A stretch of 64,000 nucleotides of DNA from Hypomesus transpacificus (GCF_021917145.1 NC_061070.1:16604827-16668826); one strand, 5' to 3'; shown: positions 52,701 to 62,363, counted from the stretch's first letter. Numbers and translations: made by a program. Notes: generated by a model from the letters alone, not told the origin.

Positions 52701-53610
52701 GATTTAATAGTCTTCAGAACTGAACTTTGAACTTGTACTTATGCAAACTAAAACAGCACATTCATCACTGAGTTTGAGATGTTTAAAAGGAGCAGTGCCC
52801 TTACTGGATTCCCCATCATGGTGTAGGATTTCCCCGAGCCTGTCTGTCCATACGCGAAGACGCAGGCATTATACCCCTCAAACGCAGCTGTCAAAACCTC
52901 ACTCCCCAAGTCCTGGAACACCTGAAAAAGACAGCAAGTGACAAATACAGAGAGCTTTATGCCCAGAGATGGAGTAGGCATAGAGTGAGAGGGCTCCTCC
53001 ATCCTGAGACGTTAGTACCTGCTCCTGAGGTACAAAGCTGGCTCCTTTTATATCGGTAGAATCATAAGAGAAATCAAAAGAGAACGTCTTCCCTTCATCT
53101 TTTATTTCATCTGCTGGGACGCCTTTGGATATGTGCTGTGAACACGGAAAAAAAAGATAATTGCGGTAGTGGTCTGCCATACTTGGCCCTTCTGATTTGT
53201 ATCACAGAGATCATGCTGAGAATGTCGTCTCTTGCCGAGAGAATACTGGGTAAAAATTGTCTAGTTGCTCGTAAGTGTAATATTGTGGCCTGCATATTAG
53301 ATTAGCGAGTCACCTTTGGGTTTAGTATGGAAGTTGAACATCCCTCCATGCGGACGATCACCTTCGCTGACATGTCTTTTTCTCTATTAAAATCAAAGTA
53401 GGTAAACCATTCAAGTAATCACGTTCATATAAGGTACAGACTTATCATGAAGATTATGATGCTTTACAAACAAAAACATTAAAACCTATTGAACTAATGC
53501 AAATCGAACAATTTGCCAAATAATTTGAACATTTTAAAGCTCACGCGCACACAATGTACAAACCTCTTGTTCAAGGGTCGAACTCGGACAGCTACTCGAA
53601 TTGACGCCAT
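31586..53610 (-). CDS. KIF16-type kinesin motor protein with nischarin-like C-terminus (21 exons)
   Basis: Phase-consistent exons, 5' to 3': 53610-53564, 53383-53314, 53135-53019, 52921-52805, 52069-51972, 50729-50620, 50518-50376, 49739-49571, 49250-49113, 48884-48709, 48394-48329, 48232-48173, 42007-41888, 41729-41678, 41511-41374, 39409-39327, 38250-38156, 36092-36039, 35916-35512, 34868-34784, 33949-31586. They total 4707 nt, 1568 residues. The N-terminus [19 protein letters not shown], the motor, the FHA domain and the [11 protein letters not shown] coiled-coil start match KIF16B, a plus-end kinesin of endosomes. KIF16B then has long coiled coils and a C-terminal PX domain; here there is an acidic, repetitive linker and a nischarin-like domain. 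Most exons are secure from homology; exons 19 and 20 rest on open frame, splice sites and phase. It could be a teleost paralogue of KIF16B or of STARD9/KIF16A. The name is left open. Confidence 0.85.
32630..32755 (-). repeat. 21-bp coding minisatellite in the kinesin last exon
   Basis: About six in-frame units, VVAQEGS in the protein, with drift to VLVQQGS at one end. The exon remains open through it. Confidence 0.88.
34784..38250 (-). CDS. Kinesin linker: short coiled coil and acidic repeat region (coding exons 17-20)
   Basis: Exon 17 (38156-38250) encodes [20 protein letters not shown] and on to AMLLYPG, matching the KIF16B segment after the FHA domain. Exon 18 (36039-36092) encodes the start of a coiled coil, [18 protein letters not shown]. 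Exon 19 (35512-35916) is Glu/Gly-rich low complexity with an internal EAGGKEASR duplication; no domain is recognised. Exon 20 (34784-34868) encodes [18 protein letters not shown], weakly like the strand that precedes the KIF16B PX domain. Splice phases fit throughout. Exons 19 and 20 are the least certain of the gene. Confidence 0.7.
37449..37914. repeat. 42-bp minisatellite, 11 copies
   Basis: The unit, with core AGATCTCGCTGTAAAACACC, repeats eleven times with few changes in the intron between kinesin exons 17 and 18. As 42 is a multiple of three, long ORFs stay open on both strands (for example 37278-37982 minus). These have no family similarity and no need of being exons. Confidence 0.93.
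39327..42007 (-). CDS. Kinesin FHA domain (coding exons 13-16)
   Basis: Residues about 438-568. [20 protein letters not shown] and [12 protein letters not shown] lead into [17 protein letters not shown], then a strand pair ending WCSVNGVEI, and finally [20 protein letters not shown]. This is the forkhead-associated fold that follows the neck in all kinesin-3 motors. Exon 15 (41374-41511) ends inside a 21-bp minisatellite whose every unit contains a copy of the exon end and donor site. The proximal donor at 41373 gives the KIF16B-like junction HLTQG-AVVQLG. Confidence 0.93.
41097..41390. repeat. 21-bp minisatellite containing the splice donor of kinesin exon 15, 14 copies
   Basis: The plus-strand unit TTACCCTGGGTGAGGTGATAG repeats 14 times (294 bp exactly). 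On the minus strand each unit reads as the exon end CACCTCACCCAGG followed by a GTAACTAT donor. The unit nearest the exon overlaps its last bases. One unit (the eleventh counted from 41097) has GC in place of the donor GT. Confidence 0.92.
42469..42507 (+). promoter_or_regulatory. Four AGGTCA half-sites in DR5 spacing
   Basis: AGGTCA occurs at 42469, 42480, 42491 and 42502, each separated by the same 5-bp spacer CACAA. Two AGGTCA repeats with a 5-bp spacer form the classical retinoic acid response element bound by RAR-RXR. It may also be just an 11-bp tandem repeat that fits the pattern by chance. Confidence 0.45.
43678..43752. repeat. CT-rich 13-bp tandem repeat
   Basis: About six units of CCCCCTCTGCCTC-type sequence in kinesin intron 12. 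Confidence 0.85.
48173..53610 (-). CDS. Kinesin motor domain and neck (coding exons 1-12)
   Basis: Residues 1 to about 437. The P-loop GQTGSGKS is at 103-110, switch I NDVSSRSH at 218-225 and switch II DLAGSE at 253-258. All nucleotide-binding motifs are intact, so the motor should hydrolyse ATP and walk on microtubules. The segments [21 protein letters not shown] and [21 protein letters not shown] are kinesin-3 hallmarks. The loop before VPYRDS is short, as in KIF16B and unlike the longer one in STARD9. The start ATG at 53610 begins the conserved [12 protein letters not shown] strand. The neck ends with [19 protein letters not shown], very close to KIF16B. Confidence 0.95.
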
Positions 53611-54098
53611 AGTTTGCCGAAATCACCTTGGAACAATAATTGACTTGATGCTCTTGACTTAAATTATTAAAACCTAAATGCACATTTGTTCTCCTATACC
53701 GACAATAATATCTGCTGTTCAAGTTACACTTGAAACATGCGTCTTTCGTCCAACGAGGCCACAAACTTTCTGTACACACCTGTCACCTGTGCATAACATG
53801 TCATAACACAAACACGCCACTAGAGGAGGCTACTGATCTAGCCTATTACAAACACGTAAATCTGGTGAACGCTCCGAGAATCCGGTTGGTAGCGTTAATA
53901 TACTAATAATACCCATTGTTTACGCGTTAAATAAGTATTAAAACACAATTTCACTCGTTCCTTCATAACAAATTAATACATCGTAATTTTAATATTTGAT
54001 ACATCTAAAATAGCCCAAGGTAGCAGTCACTTCCGACTTTCTGTTTCCCATCATGCAAAGCTACTGGACGAGGGATTTTTAAAAAGTTATTATCAGAA
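53611..54098. promoter_or_regulatory. Bidirectional promoter region between kinesin and mad2l1bp
   Basis: The two start codons lie 488 bp apart and point away from each other, so both promoters must lie here or within first introns/UTRs. I see no TATA box in good position for either gene. A shared promoter is inferred from distance only. Confidence 0.55.
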
Positions 54099-55546
54099 AT
54101 GGCGGAGGACTCGATAAGGGAAGTGGGCAGTGTAAGTGTATTAAATAGCCGTTCAACAGAGGATGGAGGACATTTACATGGGGAAACTTGTCTTTCGATT
54201 TCGCCAAACAAAGAAGGATTTAACTCATCCGATCACTTAAATACAGAATGTAGCCTGCTAGGGGATACAGTGTCAAACGAACCCGCCACGGAATGTCCGG
54301 GACAACTCTCAACTCAGCGAATACCGATCGACTATGCCAACGCAGACGTCTCGGAGTCAACAAAAAACTCTTCAGAATCTGAATTTACCACGGCAGACAA
54401 GGAAAATTGTATCCCCGCCGTTGTTACTACTTGTGGTCCGGGAGTCACCGGTCCAGTCCATGTCGGTGGGTCATCGACATCTTCATTTAATTTGAAATGG
54501 CCCTACAGTAGCTTGATTCGGTACTAGGTATCTAGCTAACCTGCGTGCTTGTCCTAGTTAGCTCGACTAACGTATTTGCACTCAAACGTAATCAGATTGT
54601 TTGTATTCTTCACTTTTCAGCCACTGAGGCTCCACATAAAGAAAGTCTCTCCCAAAAGAGCGAAGAGGCCGGCTCTGCCCTTCCTCTGACTCCTGGTCGG
54701 CAGATAGAAGATGACGCCGAGGTGGTGCGAAGGGCTCGCGAGGAAGGTCGGGTGAATGTTGTCTTTCCTGGCTCAGTAACTCAAGAAGGCTGCTGCCGTA
54801 TCATCTGTGAGATCCTCAAGTGCATCCTGTACCAGAGACAGCAACTGCCCATGACCTATGAACAGCTGGTGTATTCTCAGAAGGAGCATCAAGATATGCT
54901 GGTGAGTGTGGTAACGTTATTGTCAAACAAACAAAAACATCCTTTAAACGTTTCCTGAATCAATGCATGAAGAAGCAAGCTGTCGTTTGAATGAAAACAT
55001 CGTCCTTCTCCGTTTCAGAACAAGGAGCTGGTGGGTCGGAGGCCCTCTCTGTCCACAGTCTTGGACTGGAGGAGGTGCCAGCGAACACTTCAGGACCTGG
55101 AGGAGGTACTGCAGCAGCTGGAGGTGCTGTTCTCCCTCAGCCTGGTTCCCCGGGTTCTCCTCCTCCTCGGGGGTTCCATCATCCTCCCTAAGGAGCTGTA
55201 CGAGGTCAACATGGAGGCGGTTCTCCGGGCGTCTGGGGGCCGCAGCCTCAGAGTCTCCACCTGCATGCGTCACATGTTTAGGACTCTGTTCGTGGCGGAC
55301 GTTCTGTCCGACACCAGACCGATCCACCTCATGAACACCACCATCATGGTTATGGCTCACAGGGACTGCGGCGTTGACTGGTTCCGGCCTAAACTGGAAT
55401 ACCGAGTCCCCACGCGGGTTAAGAGCCAGGTTATTGCCCTGGCTTCAGACCCTGGCTTCTCTGAGGCCTCGCAGAGAGACCTCCAGGCCTGGCAGGATTA
55501 CGTGTGGTTCCAGGCCCCGGTGGCCATCAAGGGCTTCAGCAAGTGA
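54099..55546 (+). CDS. mad2l1bp: MAD2L1-binding protein (p31comet)
   Basis: Exons 54099-54465, 54621-54901 and 55019-55546 join in phase to 391 codons. The protein silences the spindle assembly checkpoint: it binds closed MAD2 and, with the ATPase TRIP13, opens it so that the mitotic checkpoint complex falls apart. Matches to the human protein include VVFPGSVTQEGCCRIICEIL, YQRQQLPMTYEQL, LVPRVLLLLGG, HRDCGVDWFRPKLEYRVP and the C-terminal WQDYVWFQAPVAIKGF, covering the whole HORMA-like fold. The N-terminal ~120 residues from exon 1 are acidic, Ser/Thr-rich and unlike the shorter human start (274 aa in all). The start ATG has an AAATGG context. Exon 1 could read on to a stop at 54525-54527 if unspliced. 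It is head-to-head with the kinesin and tail-to-tail with ephx1. Confidence 0.95.
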
Positions 55547-55551
55547 CCTTC

Positions 55552-55628
55552 CAGAGGAAGGACCAGAGGAAGGACCAGAGGAAGGACCAGAGGAAGGACC
55601 AGAGGAAGGACCAGAGGAAGGACCAGAC
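55552..55628. repeat. 12-bp tandem repeat just after the mad2l1bp stop codon
   Basis: Six copies of GGAAGGACCAGA begin within ten bases of the TGA at 55544-55546. All three plus frames stay open through it for a while, so ORFs drawn across it are not real. Confidence 0.9.
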
Positions 55629-56165
55629 GGCACGAGGTGGTCGGAAAAGTCAAAGGGGGGAAATATGCCTGCTAACCACACGTTTCTCAGGAACCTTTTT
55701 GTCGGTGTAGTTTTTTTTTATAGTTCAGGATGGAGGCTGGTGTTCTGTGAACTACCGAATTGTACAGGTTTTTATTGATGGGTCGTCTAGATCTACTTTT
55801 AGTTTGAAATGACGTAATGAAAGCACACCTGGTGGCTTTGTACTGTTAAGCAGAATCCAGTTCATCATATTAACGCTCGTGGACACTCAACCTCAGGTTT
55901 GACACAAAATAGTTTTTTCTACTTCAAGTGCATATATATTTGTGTATTTTGCAATGTGTGGTCTTCTCCAATCTCAGAATATTTCTCCAAGCAGTGTCTT
56001 GTTTTCTGACTGCAGTGTCTCCTGCATGATGTCCTGTAGTTGTATGTTTGGAAGATTGACTTAGTGTGCTGGGTAAGATGTGTGCTTAGACTCATCAAAT
56101 GTTGTATAATTCTGCTTAGAAGTCTGCTTCAAAACTTTATTGTACAACCTGACAGTTCAGTATTC

Positions 56166-56171
56166 AATAAA
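56166..56171 (+). terminator. Polyadenylation signal, probably of mad2l1bp
   Basis: AATAAA about 620 bp after the stop codon, ahead of the SINE-like element; a plausible 3' end. Confidence 0.5.
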
Positions 56172-56325
56172 GTAACAAGTGCAAGTCATTCTGCTTCCAT
56201 AACACCACTACCTACACTATATTAATTGAGGGTTGTTATCAGGTACATTAACATAACCTTTTTCAGTCTAGGTGGTTCAAACTCAAATCAGAGCTCTGTA
56301 GTGTTTTCAGTCATTTTTGTCCATC

Positions 56326-56405
56326 TACATTTACATTTATTCATTTAGCAGACGCTTTTGTCCAAAGCGACTTCCAAGAGAGAGCTTTACAAAGTGCATA
56401 GGTCA
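56326..56405. mobile_element. Fish SINE/L2-type tail fragment
   Basis: CATTTATTCATTTAGCAGACG followed by CTTTTGTCCAAAGCGACTTCC is the widespread teleost element core, also at 30451 and 59637. It lies between the convergent mad2l1bp and ephx1 genes. The far end of the element is not clear. Confidence 0.7.
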
Positions 56406-57010
56406 CTGATAATAACAACAAGATAGCCCCACAGCATTACGGGTAGTCAAAAACAAGAAGTACATATTGTGAACAACCAAAAAATAGTGCTAAAGGGAAG
56501 AAACCATAAGAGCATGTAGTTAAACAAGTTAAAAATTACACAACATTAATCTCTAAGTGCAGGTGTACCTGTAGGAAAGCAATAAAAATAGGATTAACTA
56601 AAATAGAATACAACAGTTTAAATCAGCTACCACTAACCAACAAGAGCAATAGTCTAAGCAAGAGTCATTGTGATCCTTGAGGAAACTAGCGTTGGGTTCA
56701 GCAAACCATTCCTAAGTACCATTGTACTCCCTAGGCACTCTTCACTAACAAACTTGACATAAAACAAGATTTCACAGGAAACTGATTATCATTGGACCCT
56801 GTGTTGATCTGTCAGTTATCACATCAATATTTTACATTCAATTAATTTACTGGACTTAGACAAAGCAACATACAGATAGTGCATATTCATTCACTTCAGG
56901 ATCTAAAGCGCATATCAAGGCAAAGTGTTTCGATTTTGTGAGCAGCTTTCCTCTCTCCTTCCTGGGTAGGACGACCACAGAAGTATGAGTATTCGACCAT
57001 ACGAGAGACG

Positions 57011-60000
57011 TTACATCTTTTCCACTTTCTTAACAAACTGGACCACATCTGCTGCCAGAAGCTGCGGCTCTTCAAAGGCAGCGAAGTGACCGCCCCGAAG
57101 CATGTAAGAGTAGAAGTAGATGTTTCTGAACTTGTGACTGGCCCATGAACGAGGACAGTGAAGGAGCTCGTTAGGAAACGCTGCCAGTCCTGTCGGCACG
57201 AACACTCCAGTCCTGTGGACAGGAAGGACTAAGTTAACCCTTCTTATACAACCAGACCCTTAACATGGTTCTCCAGAAGTATAGAGTATAGTGACAGTAC
57301 TGCTCTGGAATCCACTAATACCTGCTATCCAGTCTGTTCTCCATGTTGGTCTTGAGGTTTTCCTTGTAGAAACGCATTGAGGAGACAATGCAGCCTGTGC
57401 TCCAGTAGATCATGATGTTGGTTAGGAGGTCATCTAGACTGAATTTCCTAGAATCAGAAAACAGGTTTATTGCCAAACAGGTTTATTGCCAAGCAGGTTT
57501 TCATATTCAAGGAATTTCTTTTGGTCTAACGGTGTATATCAATAAACATATAGTGTGAGGACAAACATATAGCTCAAGCAAGAATGAGACTGGGAATACA
57601 TAACACACATTCAAACAATATAATGTGTCATCCAAATACCTTCACCGTTTTAGGCTACAAAATAGGTTTATGAATCATATCTACCTTTCCAGCCCCCCAT
57701 CCTCCAAGTCCCTGTTGTTAAAGTCAGTCCAGGTGGAGAATTTCTCCAGAATGTAGGCAGCCAGACCAACTGGAGAGTTGTTCAGACCACAACCTGCACA
57801 AACAAATGAACACTGTTTCAGTTCTATAAAGTGGCGTTACTGCCAAGATGTACTTACAGGCAGAGCATCTCAGTATTTAAAATCAGTCCCATTTCAGAAA
57901 CACCATTCTTTCTTTCTTTTTAAAGATATATTAATGGTATTTTTCATACTTTACTTGACAGATTATAAGTGAAGTGTGACAGGGAAGAGAGAGAGCTCAG
58001 CCTAAGGTACGTGCACTTATCAGATGAGCCCCATTGCCACAGAAACAGCACTTTGTACTACCTGCGGTGTCTGGCTTGGTGGCCTGGATGTGCATGTATC
58101 CTGTCTCTCTCAGCATCTCATACACGTTCTTCTCCATGAAGGGGAACAGCCTACGAACGTCTTCCTTCGTCAGCCCCACCAGGAAAGGCAGATAGGGTCC
58201 AATCAGGAGAGACATCAGAAATCCAAATCCTTTTCGTGGCGCAAGTATCATGTTCAGATGAAGACCTTTCACATTCCTGACAACAACAACAAATTAAAGT
58301 TAAGAATTTTTAAGTCGATTACGTTTTTTGTGGTTGCTTAATGTAATCAACATGAAAGATTCAGCTTAGAACAGTTTCATCGGTGATCAGAAGACTATCT
58401 GTTATTATTCAACCTCACATTTTCAAGATAGATGTTAGGATTTTGAAGACAAGTATGAATAGAAAAACAAGCACAGGTTAAAAGATAAGTATGCATCTAT
58501 GACAACACATTTGTGATAGCAGACTTGTTTCTGTTAGCTCTCTGGAACTCTGCACAATAGTCATTGTGTACTTGACAGAAAGCACCATTGTTATGAGATT
58601 ACTAAGAATTTCACCATAATTTGTTTTGAGGAAGAATGAGTCACACAAAATCATCCTCGTGCAACGTTGCACCAGCAAGCTGCATGATTCTGAATATTTA
58701 GCTGGTTCTTAACTTCTTATGGTAGACCAGAAAAATGAAATTGTGAAAGGTTCAAAGTTCAACCTGCGGCGAATGGAGCCATATTCCAATACAACAGCTG
58801 ATCTGACTTACTGAGGTTTCATCTGGGCCATGTTGACTGATCTGACTTACTGAGGTTTCATCTGGGCCATGTTGACTGATCTGACTCTTACTGAGGTTTC
58901 ATCTGGGCCATGTTGACTGATCTGACTTACTGAGGTTTCATCTGGGCCATGTTGGCAGTGATAAGTGAGCCCCAGTCACCACCCTGCAGGTAGAACGTTG
59001 AGAACCCAAGACGTTCCATCAGCTTGAGGAAGACTGTGGCAGCAGCCAGACTGGTGAACCCTGGAGGACCATCAACCACAGAAGAAGAACCATACGTCAA
59101 TGTCCGCCGGCGGCAAAGGCCGGAGAACTTTAAGGGCGTAGGTTTCAGGTTACATTCTGAGAGCAGCAAATCTGTGACCCAGTCTGACACACATTTTTTA
59201 TGAAGAACATATTTAACATCCACATCCGCATCCGCATCCTGTGTATTTATGTGTATTTCATTTTTATGGCTGTCCTACCCACATCTGAAAACAAACCCTA
59301 CACCCTAGGACAACTTGCAGGGAGAATGTGTGCTGTGCGCTTCACCGTTGCTGTCACCTTGTTTATGGGGAGCCTCAGAGAAGCCATACCCCGGGATGGA
59401 AGGGCAGATGACCTCGAACACCAGGTCGTCTTGGGACTCTGTGAGCAGGGGCAGGATCCTGTAGAACTCATAGAAGGAACCAGGCCAGCCGTGGACCAGC
59501 ATGAGAGGCACCACCTTCTGCCCCTCACGATGGGGCGGACGGACACGAATGAAGTGCACGTCTAAGCCTGAGGGAAAAGGGTTGGTGATGAGACAATCAG
59601 GTCTTCAAGAACAGTTTCTTAAGCTACCTGAGGGAGTTACATTTAGTCATTTAGCAGACGCTCTTATCCAGAGCGAGTTGATGCTGACTCTGTGTTGACT
59701 ATGGGTGTGACAGGAGGAATACTTTATATCATGCGTCATTAGGTGTGTCTGTGTACCATCTATCTTGGTCTTGAAGTGGGGATACTTGTTCAGTACGGTA
59801 ATCTGCTTTTTCCAGTCAAACTGATTCCTCCAATAGGACACCACCCTCTGGAGATGGGTGGAGTTGAATCCGTACTGGAAGCAGGAATCCTCCAGGGGTT
59901 CTGTGTAGCGTGTCTTGTCAATGCGATCATAAAGATCCTAAGTAGGCAATCATAAACCAACTGTTAAATAAGGCGGTTTAACTAATAAAAGATACAAATA

Positions 60001-60373
60001 ATGCAGATTTCAGTGTGGTGAACTTGCTTCTTACCTGAATCTCTTCTTCTGAGGTTTGGACTGTGAAGGGGTAAATGTTCTCCTTCTCAACTTCAGGTCT
60101 CACTCCTGCGCCCCACCATTCCTCAAGCATAGGAATGCTTTTGGCCTCCCTCTTTCTGCATAGCAGATAGGTCAACACACCGCCCACAGCAACAGATCCT
60201 GCTGCCAAAATCTGCTGGTGCTTGGGCTCCAAACTGGAGAAGGCCTGCCTGCAAAACAACTTCTGACCGTGAACCAAACATTAAAACATGTGGCATTCAA
60301 TGCCGCTTTAAGTCATGTCTTTTGGATCATATTAATCGCATTTAGCCTACCTCAGATCTTCAATTGCTTGCAT
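57011..60373 (-). CDS. ephx1: Microsomal epoxide hydrolase 1
   Basis: Nine phase-matched exons: 60373-60351, 60248-60035, 59937-59757, 59567-59358, 59060-58931, 58276-58062, 57793-57685, 57447-57322, 57212-57011, giving 469 residues (human 455). The enzyme opens epoxides of drugs and lipids to trans-diols on the ER membrane. One membrane segment lies at 21-38 (ILAAGSVAVGGVLTYLLC). The family N-terminal domain (LEDSCFQYGFNS, YWRNQFDWKKQ, YPHFKTKIDG) precedes an alpha/beta-hydrolase fold with oxyanion motif HGWPG (165-169), nucleophile D238 in GGDWGS, acid E418 in FPNELLH and base H445 in GGHFAAFEEP. All catalytic residues are present. The short first exon (MQAIEDLR) puts about 20 residues before the membrane anchor, which in the human enzyme starts at residue 1; a start within exon 2 is the alternative. 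The exon 5 donor lies in a tandem repeat. Confidence 0.95.
58799..58954. repeat. 39-bp tandem repeat duplicating the ephx1 exon 5 end and donor, 4 copies
   Basis: The unit (core CTGAGGTTTCATCTGGGCCA) occurs four times; the third from the low end has two extra bases. On the minus strand each copy carries the exon end ATGGCCCAGATGAAACCTCA followed by GTAAG. Only the copy at 58931 is continuous with the exon; reading past its donor meets TAA at once. Confidence 0.93.
59637..59678. mobile_element. Fish SINE/L2-type tail fragment in ephx1 intron 3
   Basis: ACATTTAGTCATTTAGCAGA followed by CGCTCTTATCCAGAGCGA, the same core as at 30451 and 56326; only about 40 bp remain. Confidence 0.7.
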
Positions 60374-60955
60374 TATTTCCCAAATGCGCTTCTGCCTCGA
60401 TGTAGGTAGCCTACTTTTGTATTACTTCTGAACTGCTGCAAAGTCCAATTTTCGTAATCTGGGCTGGTGTGTGTGTGGACGTGCTTTTCATTTCGGTTCA
60501 AGGCAGTGTACGCCACGAAATAAAACAATCATACCCAAAGGATTTGGGTTGCAGTGATTGGTAGAAGATTTTCCAATCCCAAAAGTCAGGGCAGTTTATT
60601 TTATCTGACTTGTTACGATAGGTTTCTTACAACGGAGATCGATACATTCATATAAACCTATCAGCTTTACATAAACTACGTGCTTTTACCAACGATATCT
60701 TTATAATAAATGTATTCTACTTTAAGGAGTTGATCATAGCTTTTTAGCCCTAATAAATTAACTGGTAGCCTACGATCATATTAACCTAAATCAGCGCCAC
60801 TACTCGATTTAAAACGGCTGTTGTGGAAGAAAAACGACTGTCACATTTGCGATTTTGGGGAACGGGTTATTGTGGGTTACGTCGTAATCCAAAACAGGCG
60901 TACTTGAACATGTTGTTTGGGTTGCAGTGATTGAATGTGCTGTCTCAGCAGACAA
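60374..60955. other. Intergenic region between divergent ephx1 and cystatin genes
   Basis: No coding sequence seen. It should hold the ephx1 promoter, since ephx1 runs leftward from 60373. The motif TTTGGGTTGCAGTGATTG occurs twice (about 60543 and 60916). Confidence 0.5.
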
Positions 60956-61107
60956 TAGGTACGTTCGACTTCATGCAGCACCAGCGGCGCCCACAGCCGG
61001 CTGCAGCCAGCTGCCTTGAAGCTGAGAATGCCATTGGCTGCTTCAAGTCAGCCGGGCTGCAGGCGGCTACAGGCGACGCCGGCGCTGCGTTAAGTCGAAC
61101 CCACCTA
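60956..61107. mobile_element. Palindromic MITE-like element
   Basis: A 152-bp imperfect palindrome. The left end (TAGGTACGTTCGACTTCATG) and the reverse complement of the right end (TAGGTGGGTTCGACTTAACG) match along about 65 bp per arm, leaving a short centre near 61023-61040. Long terminal inverted repeats with no coding room fit a foldback MITE. It ends 15 bp before the cystatin TATA box. Confidence 0.7.
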
Positions 61108-61122
61108 GTGACGCGCCAGGAT

Positions 61123-61129
61123 TATATAA
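61123..61129 (+). promoter_or_regulatory. TATA box of the cystatin gene
   Basis: TATATAA lies 71 bp upstream of the cystatin start codon, which would put the transcription start near 61153 and leave a 5' UTR of about 45 bases. Confidence 0.65.
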
Positions 61130-61199
61130 GAACTTGGTTTGTTTTTGTCGACCGTATTGTTTCGGTGGTATCGAACGAACAACGCCATTATCTGAAATC

Positions 61200-62363
61200 A
61201 TGAATTGGACGTTCTTTGTACCTTTGCTTGCGGTGGTTTTCACCGTTGCAAGTGCTGGTATGATGGCTGGAGGTGTCATGGACGCTGACATGAGTGATAA
61301 ATCTACGCAAGATGCCTTACAATTCGCCGTTGTGCAACACAACAAGAAAACCAACGACATGTACGTCAGCCAGGTTGCTAAGGTCGTCAAAGTTCAGAAA
61401 CAGGTTGGTAGATTAATTAAATCTTTTAAATGTATTGAAGTCAATACAAATTGTAGGTGTGAAAGTTTCATATAGCCTAAGGTGGTTAGCCTACCGTTAC
61501 GCTGGATGTCCTGTCTGTGCAACGCCTACTTAACAATCACAACACAAAACATAACTTAAAACTGACAAAGAGGGGAAAGGTTATTATAAACAAGAAAATG
61601 ACAAATAACCAACGTGTTTAATGCAATCCCAAAGCGACAAACACCAGTGTGATTTCAAATAAACACGGAGGCCTAAAATAATTCCGTCTATTGCTTAACA
61701 ATGAAGCGTTTAAATCCTTGAAACGACAAGATTGACCGTTTTGGGGCACACGTATATTAATAATGTGTATTGTACTATCACAGAGGAGAAAGCCATTGGC
61801 AGATTTATCGTTTTTAAAATGTTTGTTGGCTTAAACCTACACCCTGGTGTGAGATCTGACATGGCTTTGTCCTCAGGTTGTGGCTGGTATTAAGTACATC
61901 TTCACCGTGGAAATGGCAAGGACCTCCTGCAGGAAAGGAGGTGCTGAGACCACGTGTACAATTCACGAGGACCCACAAGTGGCCCAGGTAATACCACGTT
62001 AGTTTATCTAAAGAAGAAAACACAATGGCAAACAAATTGGCTACTAGATATAACTGAAAAAGAGAACGTAAATGCCCTCCGAGAGGCAATTTTGTTGTAC
62101 AGCACAAAACAGAGACATGGACACACATCAACACAACAACGAAAAAAAAATAAGAACGAAAAAACAATTATGTAATCATCTGGTGTGTGTTATCTCTTTC
62201 CTGTGGTCAGAAACCGTTGTTCTGATTGTAATTCATCCTGTTCACATAATGGCGCTCTCTCTGATCATGTTTGTTCCTTCCACAGCCACACCAGTGCAAA
62301 TTTGAGGTCTGGAGTCGTCCATGGCTGAGTGACATACGGGTGGTAAAGAATGAATGCCAGTAA
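61200..62363 (+). CDS. cst3: Secreted cystatin (type 2, cystatin C-like)
   Basis: Three exons, 61200-61403, 61877-61987 and 62286-62363, all phase 0, encode 130 residues. Type 2 cystatins are extracellular inhibitors of papain-like cysteine proteases such as cathepsins. A signal peptide (MNWTFFVPLLAVVFTVASA) ends near residue 19. The inhibitory wedge is complete: an N-terminal Gly pair (MMAGG), the QVVAG loop at 68-72, split by intron 1, and the PW hairpin at 117-118. Four cysteines (86, 95, 109, 129) form the two family disulfides. It is close to salmonid cystatin (RPW, VVKN-C ending). An upstream in-frame ATG at 61134 lacks a signal peptide and lies before the expected transcription start, so 61200 is preferred. 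Teleosts may have several copies; the symbol is by family. Confidence 0.93.

Noticed and set aside
61134-61199. Upstream in-frame start for the cystatin
   Set aside because: It would hide the signal peptide and lies before the transcription start predicted from the TATA box.
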